Assembly (NCBI RefSeq): GCF_001625195.1
Contig: NC_054390.1
Location: 2,318,027 to 2,382,026, forward strand
Source: Drechmeria coniospora
Taxonomy: Eukaryota > Ascomycota > Sordariomycetes > Hypocreales > Ophiocordycipitaceae
Length of the DNA: 64,000 nt
Reading direction: 5' to 3'
How positions within the stretch are numbered: position 1 is the first letter of the stretch; every line of letters starts with the position of its first letter. The translations under genes and the position numbers were made by a program. Below, piece after piece: positions 56,522 through 64,000 of the stretch. The notes below the pieces were generated by a model. It was not told where the DNA came from, searched no databases, and was given only the letters and a program-made list of their open reading frames with translations.

Positions 56522-58182
56522 GGTTCGGTCGGTTGGATCACAAGCGCCCGGGGTGGCTGCCGGAGAAAGCGAGATGTTCTTTCTATGTTGCGCGGGAGGC
56601 GACCGACTGGCTTGGTGGAAGCGAAGCTGGTGGGTGGTTCTTGCCTGGCCGCGGAATGCGTCACGGACGGCGGGCAGGCGGGGCGGAACGGGCTGAGTGA
56701 GCGGAAGTGGTGGGGTACAAGTAACACAGCTATTTGTACGGAGTATGACATGTACTTACAGTGGGGGGCAAAAAGTATTTGCCCCTCCTTAGGAACCTCA
56801 TTCCAAGTCCAGTCTAACCTGACCTAATGTGTTAGTATTATAACAGTAAATAGTTCGTCTGCTGTACATTACAGTACAGTACAAGTACGCAGCAGTACGG
56901 CCACACTGCAAGTACTGTAAGTCACTGCAGTAGGCCTACAGTACGGGGAATTTGCTATTACCACCTGTTAATATCAATCACTAGGCATCTCCATATCTAG
57001 AACATCGAGACCAAGATGACCTCCACCGTGCAAGAGGATGCCTTGGGTCCATCATAAGAATCGACACAGTTTGTTTAATGTTTCCTTTGCTTTTGGCCGA
57101 GGATAATGGAAATTTTCGTCACTACCTAGTGTATATGGCGAGTTCTTCGGCAAGCTACTCGCTCCACTATCTCATTTTTGGTGGCGACCTTTGGGACAAG
57201 CAAACTTGGCCAGCAGGTCAAACGAACTGTAACACCATGATTCTCCTCTCCTAGTAATATATTGCACCAGCAATCATGGTGCAGAGTATTTACCCCAGAC
57301 ACAGTCTGAATTCCGTAACCTCTGGCAGGCCTGCATCATGTCGGCCGTCATCGAGGCAAGACTTGGGGTGAGGGGAGAGGTGTGATGCGCAAACGCCGCA
57401 TCGGCTGCTCCAAAACACCAGCGCCTTGTATCCCGATTTCACGGACGGAGCACAAGCCGTATACTCTTTTCTTTGTGCTTTTCGGGGACCGGAGACGCAG
57501 CTCTAGACTGGCCCGAGTATGCCATGGCCTCGGAACCTGTTGCTCGTGCGTCACGGATGCGCATGCGACTAGATATCTACTTGCCAGAGCAGACAACTCA
57601 TGCAAGCACATTCACGCACTGCCATGGCTCCGGTCGTAACTCAAGTCTATAAATATGCTATTTCATGAATGAATTTTAAAACTGACCCGTCTGTTTCTGT
57701 TGCCCGCTTCCCAACGCGACTTCTACTGTACACGACATGGGTCCGTATTTGATCCCTCCATACACTCATACTGTAGTCGTACAGGTAAAGGGAGTCGAGG
57801 AAGATCCATGACGCGAGGACCCAGTGGCAAGGGGCAGAGCAGACGCCGAAGCGCCGTCGCCCTTCCCTTCAATCTGCTGCTGAATCTCCTCCGTTGGTCA
57901 GCGGAAAGCCCTGCATGCTGGCTCGTCACGAGCAGTCTTGGCCCTCGCGGCAACGCTCCAGCACGACATTCAAGTCCATGGCTGGCCGACCGAAGAAGCC
58001 TCCTCCCAGGGCCGCCCGACTCCCCCAAGACTTTTTCTGCGTCTTGCGTCGTCGAACATAGCAGAGTGGTTAGCGAGACGGAGGCAGGAGCAAGGTCCAA
58101 CAGCTGCTTGCTGCTCGCGTTCGCCGCCCCATCTGGCCAACTGGCCGCTCAAGCGACGTAGCATCCCCCATCTGGCAGTCAC
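56522..58182. other. Intergenic region between ARPC5 and the PQ-loop gene
   Basis: About 1.7 kb with no supportable gene. GTAC words lie at 56730-56950. The rest is AT-richer unique sequence (about 56.9-57.3 kb) followed by GC-rich sequence where open frames of up to 225 codons are mainly shadows of the adjacent gene. Confidence 0.5.
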
Positions 58183-59282
58183 CTATTCCACCTCGGAGTC
58201 GCTGAAGAGCCCTGGCCGCCTCGAGGGTGAGATGCTCCTGCTATGCGGTCGCATGGGACCCGGCTTGTACGCGCTTGACCACTGGCCCTCCTCCAGCAGG
58301 TGCCCCTTGGCCGTTCCATCGCCGCCGCTCTCGACATCGCCCTCGCCCTCGCCGTACATGAGATACTGCACGCCCAGCAGGCAGTCGCAGGCTGCCTGGA
58401 ACAGGCCGCAGACCTTGAAGGCTACCGGAATCTCCGACGTGGCGGTGAAGAACCAAAAGACCTTCATGGCGTCACCGCCGATCCAGGCGACGAGGAGCGA
58501 GAGGCGGAACCCCTTGCAGGATCTTGTCTGCGAGTTTGCCAACAGCTGGGGGATCGGCAGCGTCGCCTCGACCGAGAGGCCCACGTATCCGATGAACATG
58601 GAGTACATGGCGTAGACGGGTGGCATGGTCGACAGGAGCAGCTCGCAGACGATGAGGGCGCCGAGCAGGTAGACGACGAATTGCCAGTACCTAAAGGCGG
58701 CGAGGTCAGCTTCGGACAGAGCGGCCGTCGAGACGCCAAGGCAACACCTTTCGGCCACGACATTCGATGCCGTCCTTCTGGGGCACCTACGGCTTGTGAG
58801 ACCTCCACTGCCAGAAGTTGTACGGTCGCTGGGCGGAGAACCAGCCTTCGTTCTGCAAGGCTGCGAACGGCGTGCTGGCCTCGCCTCCCTTTGATGACGG
58901 AGCGGGCCTGTGGTCGAGGGCAATCTTGAGCAGCAGGAGCTGGACGGCGACCATGATGAGCGACTGCACCAGTAAGCTCGCGTCGAACCGGGCTCCGGGC
59001 CAGTAGAAGATTCTGCCGAGCGGAAGAACCAAGGTTAGCATCATCATGTTCCCTTGCCCGGGCAGCCGTCCAGGCCCGGAGTGGTCGCCATCGGTACGGC
59101 GCACGCATGCGTACGCACCTGAGCATCGAGGCGATGAGCATGATGAGCGGGATGTCGAGGGAGAAGCCGGCACTCGATCGCTTCCGGTGCATCGACAGCG
59201 CCTGGTCGCCGTACGACAGGATCGGCGACATGATGATGAAGAAGGGCGCCACATAGGCCATGCAGCCCGCGAACCAACCCAT
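58183..59282 (-). CDS. PQ-loop repeat membrane protein (SLC66A2/Any1-like)
   Basis: Three exons, 59282-59119, 59012-58791 and 58690-58183, give 297 residues. Introns of 106 and 100 nt have GTGCGT/CAG and GTAGGT/TAG ends. A non-ATG frame upstream is ignored. About seven hydrophobic segments are visible. The first PQ-loop-type motif is ISPILSYGDQALSMHRKRSS-like (about 22-41), followed by SLDIPLIMLIASMLRIFYW across the first splice. The second is ATLPIPQLLANSQTRSCKGF with LSLLVAWIGGDAMKVFWFF after it, and KPYWQF is restored across the second splice. The C-terminal about 60 residues are acidic, then Ser/Arg-rich and cytosolic. Animal SLC66A2 (PQLC1) and yeast Any1 affect endosomal or Golgi phospholipid asymmetry, so a Golgi or endosome role is inferred. 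The exact function in filamentous fungi is not known to me. Confidence 0.9.
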
Positions 59283-62200
59283 CGCGATCGCTGTCCTTGT
59301 CAATCCTGGTCGTCTTGAATTGTCTTTTTATTGACCCCTTGTGGAAGCTCAATGGATCCCCCAACGAGGCCAAGGAGCAGGCGAGGCGGAGAGTGAGGCG
59401 GAGAAGAAGCGGCGGGGGAAAGGGGGGGGTGGAGGTTGGCTACAATTTATTGCATCCAAGGACAGGCCATTCATGCGAGAGACGGCAGAGGTGAAGAGCA
59501 ATCCGTCGGTGCCGATGCCTACGCGAGCACGGCGGGATGACGATGGTTGAAGCCGGATGGAATGCAACGTTGTGCCGACGCGCCAAAAAAGAATTCGACA
59601 AGCAGAGCGCGGCGTAGGGCAGCTTGGGGACGGGGAGGGGCGGACGTCAAACCTGTGTTCATACTAATATCGCTAACTGCTCCATCGGCAGCTGGCAGCT
59701 GGCAGAACTCTCTACCTTAGTACATAGCCTCCGAGTGGTCGGAATATTCAGTACTTGTACTTGCACCTAAGCATACAGTGGTGGGCACAAGTACGCGCAA
59801 GTAAGTAAGTACTTACAGGAGGTGTACAGTACTATACGGAGCACAGGTACCAATAGTACGGGGAGTCCTAGGTACCTAAGTACTACTATGTACTAATTAC
59901 ATACTGTATTGTAGCTAGCTGTATGTCAGTATTTACGGATTTACTGTGCCGACTACTTCACAACTACAGGCAGTAGCACCATATAGTACTTAGTAACTGC
60001 ATGTACTCCGTACAAGTGCGGAGTACTTACTTGTAACTGTGCACACTGTACTTAAGTACAACTACGCCTACAGTTCTAGGTACTAGGTAGGTACTTGCTT
60101 AAGTGCCTAGCTAAGGACCTAGTATCCAGAGCTCCTTTTACGCGGCGTACAAGCAAACAGTATTACAGTACTTACAGTACGGACTACCTACCTGTAAGGT
60201 ATGTACAGCGACACGAAAATATTGGTGCCAAAAAGCAATAGCCTCAGGTACAACCGCTAGAACAATTCAGAAGGCAGACAGGGTTGAATAGGGGGGAGGT
60301 AATTGAGCAAGGTATTCGGTACTTTCCGTTTGACGTTCCTCTCGCCAGACCGAGAGGTACTCTTGCGTCTCCACCTGTTACGCCGCGTCAGGAACGAGCC
60401 TCTTGGAGGACGTATCCGGACTTTCGATGGCAAGACCACGTACGGAGTACAGTACAGGTGGTAAAATACACTACGGAGTACTAATACAGGGTACGGAGTC
60501 GGAGGACTTACTTTGTGTATGTACACTACAAGTAGGTACATGTATGTTTATTCACATATTTCGTGGCAGACACATTCACTCCGTAAGTACAGTGCTACTA
60601 GTAATACGGGTGTGTGGAGTACTCCGTCCAGGAACCAAAACAAGTACTAGCACGGAGTGCTCCGCAAGTAAGTACTCGTACTTACAATTACAAGTATTAC
60701 TCTCTCATACCTACTTACAGTACGGAGTACGGAGTAATTAATACTTGTAACCTCCCAAGAACAAGAAGCAGAAAATTAAGTACGACTACGAGTATGGCAG
60801 GGGAAGTGCAATAAGTAATAATACTTGTACCGTGAGGAGGCAAGTGCAACTACAAGCACTTAAACTACAGAGCTGGTGACAACCTCGACCCAATCCACTC
60901 CGTCGTGTTCTGTACTGTACGCGCCTTCACGGAGTACAGTAATACCTCATGCACGGTGCGGTACATCTCCATAAGTTAGTACGCACGGCCATTCAACCGC
61001 CCTTCAGCCCCATCATGGGAGGTAGGGAAATAACTCAAGACTGCCATGTACACCTATAGTAAGTGTCCTTTGTACGGAATACATGAAAAAAAAATTATTA
61101 ATACTCAGCTATCTTTCAGTTGACTTAAGTATACTCCGTATTGTAGCTGTACCTGCACCACGTGATGTTCTCGTGCACTCCGCGGTCCATCATCACTCGT
61201 TGGACGGCATGATGCAATATTCGCCTGCAACGCAGTCCACGAATCATTTATACACACTCCTTCACCCACTCAGAATTATCATTCATTCCCGCCCCGTCGA
61301 CATCCAACTGGGCATACGGATTACGCAGGGCTTACGACAATGTTGCAATCTGGCTCTCGTCCCATCACCACCAGACAAAGCCGCTCTGAACAACCTTTGC
61401 AGGCGCTGAAGCGAGACATTGATTGCGAGTCGGCCTTCCTGTCGACTTCGCCTGCCACCGGAACGCACCATTCTCGCCTGCCTCGCATTTTGCATTCCCC
61501 TGGATATGGGTAATGAATGGAATATATCGATGCGGCAATCAACTGGCATCGGCAAGATCCGTTCGGCTCGTTCTCGACTTGCTTGCTGGGAGGCACGACG
61601 CCGAAAGCATGGATGAGCATACGTCACCTGTCGGTGGCTGGATTCTAAAGCTCCGTGGCGGACATGATAGCCGAAAGACGGCGGAGAGTTGAGACTGGTC
61701 AGCGCCAGGCATCATGTTGAGCCAGATACTACTTGCCTTGGGTTCCAATACGTCGGGTTGTTCTCGAGCGCACGCAAATGCGGCGCGCTTCTCCTGGTTC
61801 CGAATCGCATTTATCTTACCGATGAGATCATCTTTGGGTCTGTTTTTGTCATCACATCAGCCGGGACAACCTTCCCTGGATTCGAGACGTCTTTATCCCA
61901 CTTGAGGGGTCATACTTGGTTCTTTCCTGAACATATCAAAAGAGACGGCCTTCCCTGGATCCTCCGGTTCGTGGTCGGCATCGTTTTTTTCAGAATAGGA
62001 ACGCCGGCTGCGATTTCCAGGAAGTCGCAGCTGCGAGAAATGGGGACCAGTCCATCGGCATCGCCAATGGTCGGCCTTCTACCAAAGTCACTCGCGAGCT
62101 CACGACACGCTTGATATCCGTGTATTTCTTGCATCGCGTTTAAATTTCACCGGCATCAATGCTTCACGAAGTATACAAATGACAACACGCTATGGTGGTT

Positions 62201-64000
62201 TGAGGCAACACAATACTAACGCGGGACCGACCTGGGCCCAAACTCATACGAACGGCATGGACTTAGCTTCTACAGTCGGTGCCGCCTGGTTGCCGTGACC
62301 GTCCTTGCATGGCTCGGGTTTTTCATCCGAAGCGTGTCACGAATCTGCTGGTTTTCCGACTGTCGTCAACGTTTGCCGACTAAGCTGATGTTATTGTTCA
62401 TCCATCCATTGATGACATTCCCAACGTATTTGTATTTCTGCCGGTGCTGATCTCACATCTCGAATATGGAGTGGACAGGTCAAGAAGTTGGGGTTTGCAC
62501 GCCAAGGAGAGATACATCCAGCGTTTCTCGGATGTCGGCTGCAAACAACGACGCTTGCCGAAAGCCCTCCCGACAGCCCGTGAGAGCGACTCCTACTGAT
62601 GGGCAACATTCTCGAGGAGAATGACTTCACATTCCGCCAGATGCCGGCGATTACCACGGAGACTTCATTACGGGGAAGAGAGTCAACGTTTGTGCGTTGA
62701 AGACACATGGAGGTGGTCTCGTATCTCTCGGCCAGACGGACGGGCATACGGCCGAAATGGTGTGATCTGGAGCCATGGCAGTTTTTCGTATCACTGCAAC
62801 AAGCTGGCTGGAAGTTTGACGCAAACTTGCTGCATACCCGCTCGGCCCTGACAGCGCAGTCCGCCATGGACTTGTGGTCGGACCTGAAGCCATGCGGTTT
62901 CCTTGGGTTTTCTTTCGCTCGTGATTCGAGAGAGGAGATCATGTGTTGTGACGTGGGGTCCAGCAGTGCTTGGACTGAGGCAAATCACTGCCTCTCATTG
63001 ATCGCATTGATAGTTTCATTTGCTCTGGTTTCTCTGGCGCGCGGCGCGGGCAAATCTGCAGAGTGCTGCATCGGTACCCTTGGAGCAGCTGACGGGCAAG
63101 AATGGCGGGTCACCGTGGCTCTGGGCTGAGGCCTCAGCTGGGCAAGAAGCTGTGTGTGATGCGAGCAGTCGACGGGGACCAGGGGGGACGGCGAAGAGAC
63201 CATGGCAATGACGTCCTGGTATTGTACCGATCTCGGCTCGTTTGGAGTCTCGACAGAGTGCATGTGTAGAGCAGTGAGTCCGACGTCACCATCTTGGTTG
63301 CTTCTTGAGTTAGGTTGCTTTCGCAGTCCACGCGTACGTATGGCGGGTTGACTTAGATTGGTACTATCAAACCAGACTGGTCTTGCTGATTGTGAATTTG
63401 GCCTCCAAACACTTTCACATCGCACTGTAGCCGTGACCCATCGACCGTGCAGCTGCTCATGGGGTATGCGGTTGTCCCCTCAAGAAAATTCGATGTGCTG
63501 TCAGAGGATCCGAAGTCAATGTTAAGAGATCGCGAGATGCCATTTTCCGTAGTTTTCCTTTCCGTTGATCGCTGTTGTCGCCATCACTACCTGAGGATTG
63601 TTTAGTCTGTCGACGACCCAGGACGCAAATGCCTACCCTACAGGTGCAATATCTCGCAGCAGCCGCCGCCACAACGGGGTTTGGTACAGGAATATCATCA
63701 GTTGCTCGATATTGACCCGAACCAGCCATCCGATTGAACCCCCCACAAAGACGCAATGATCAGCTCGGCGTATCGGCAAGTACTGTAGTACGTGCATGCC
63801 CACTGTATTTGCCGGCAATTTGCCATCATCGTAAAGGAGAGCTAGCTGTACGGAGTCGTCGTGTGCCCAATCACGATATGCTACCCCCCCCCTGGGATGC
63901 GACGCAAGCAACGGGGGCCAACTGACCGAGCCAAATTCGGTCCGAATGAAAGAGACGAAAAGCCCCCCATCATCAAACCAAAAAATAAAACATGAAAAAC
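59283..64000. other. Gene-free right end of the window
   Basis: The first about 300 bp is promoter of the PQ-loop gene. About 59.7-61.2 kb is a dense GTAC block with palindromic CTCCGTAC/CGGAGTAC forms (for example 60004-60027). About 61.2-63.9 kb has ordinary composition with frames of 140-183 codons on both strands but no recognised domain or convincing splice pattern. The sequence ends in AT-rich DNA at 63960-64000; a gene could begin beyond the edge. Confidence 0.5.

Noticed and set aside
61689..63425. Overlapping frames of 140-183 codons on both strands near the right end
   Set aside because: No domain or consistent splice pattern, so I could not support a gene or a named pseudogene.

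Overview
The window is nuclear DNA of a filamentous ascomycete, most likely a Sordariomycete and probably Hypocreales. The basis is short introns (58-144 bp) with GT-AG or GC-AG ends, GC-rich third codon positions, a fungal Zn(II)2Cys6 regulator, a GPI-type wall protein, an Abp2-type ARS-binding protein, and housekeeping proteins of clear Pezizomycotina type. No bacterial signature, tRNA, rRNA or CRISPR array was seen. The order is inferred from protein similarity recognised by eye; no database search was possible.

Genes in order: a secreted GPI-anchored protein (6078-6797, +); an uncharacterised protein with a putative Myb/SANT-like segment (13066-14805, -); a Zn2Cys6 transcription factor (25333-27884, -); an MFS sugar-porter transporter (30926-33170, -); ARS-binding protein 2 (36307-38645, -); an Sds3/Dep1-like histone-deacetylase-complex subunit (43249-44969, -). 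Then comes a dense housekeeping block: a Cog7-like Golgi protein (47129-48256, -), a YggS/PLPBP-type PLP homeostasis protein (48957-49895, +), the AP-2 alpha adaptin (50267-53417, -), the complex I assembly factor NDUFAF5 (54395-55547, +), the Arp2/3 subunit ARPC5 (55773-56521, -) and a PQ-loop membrane protein (58183-59282, -). AP-2 alpha and ARPC5 both act in endocytosis, but otherwise the genes share no evident pathway. There is no biosynthetic cluster.

The rest is gene-poor, and two things stand out. First, large intergenic blocks (about 1-5.8, 17.8-18.3, 20.2-20.5, 28.8-30.5, 34-35.4, 40-42.2, 46.5-46.7, 48.4-48.9, 54.0-54.2, 56.7-57.0 and 59.7-61.2 kb) are built from a small vocabulary of GTAC-centred words (AAGTACTT, TACGGAGTA and its complement, CTTGTAC, ACATGTAC), often as palindromes, and coding exons almost lack it. 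Second, 45616-46505 is an 890-bp foldback element with TA at both ends. Its two arms are inverted copies of the 5' end of a pogo/Fot1-like transposon, each with a degraded but still readable start of the same transposase. Microsatellites and minisatellites are frequent.

Gene models below were spliced by eye from reading frames and splice motifs. Exon ends are given in the evidence. Starts are the least certain part.
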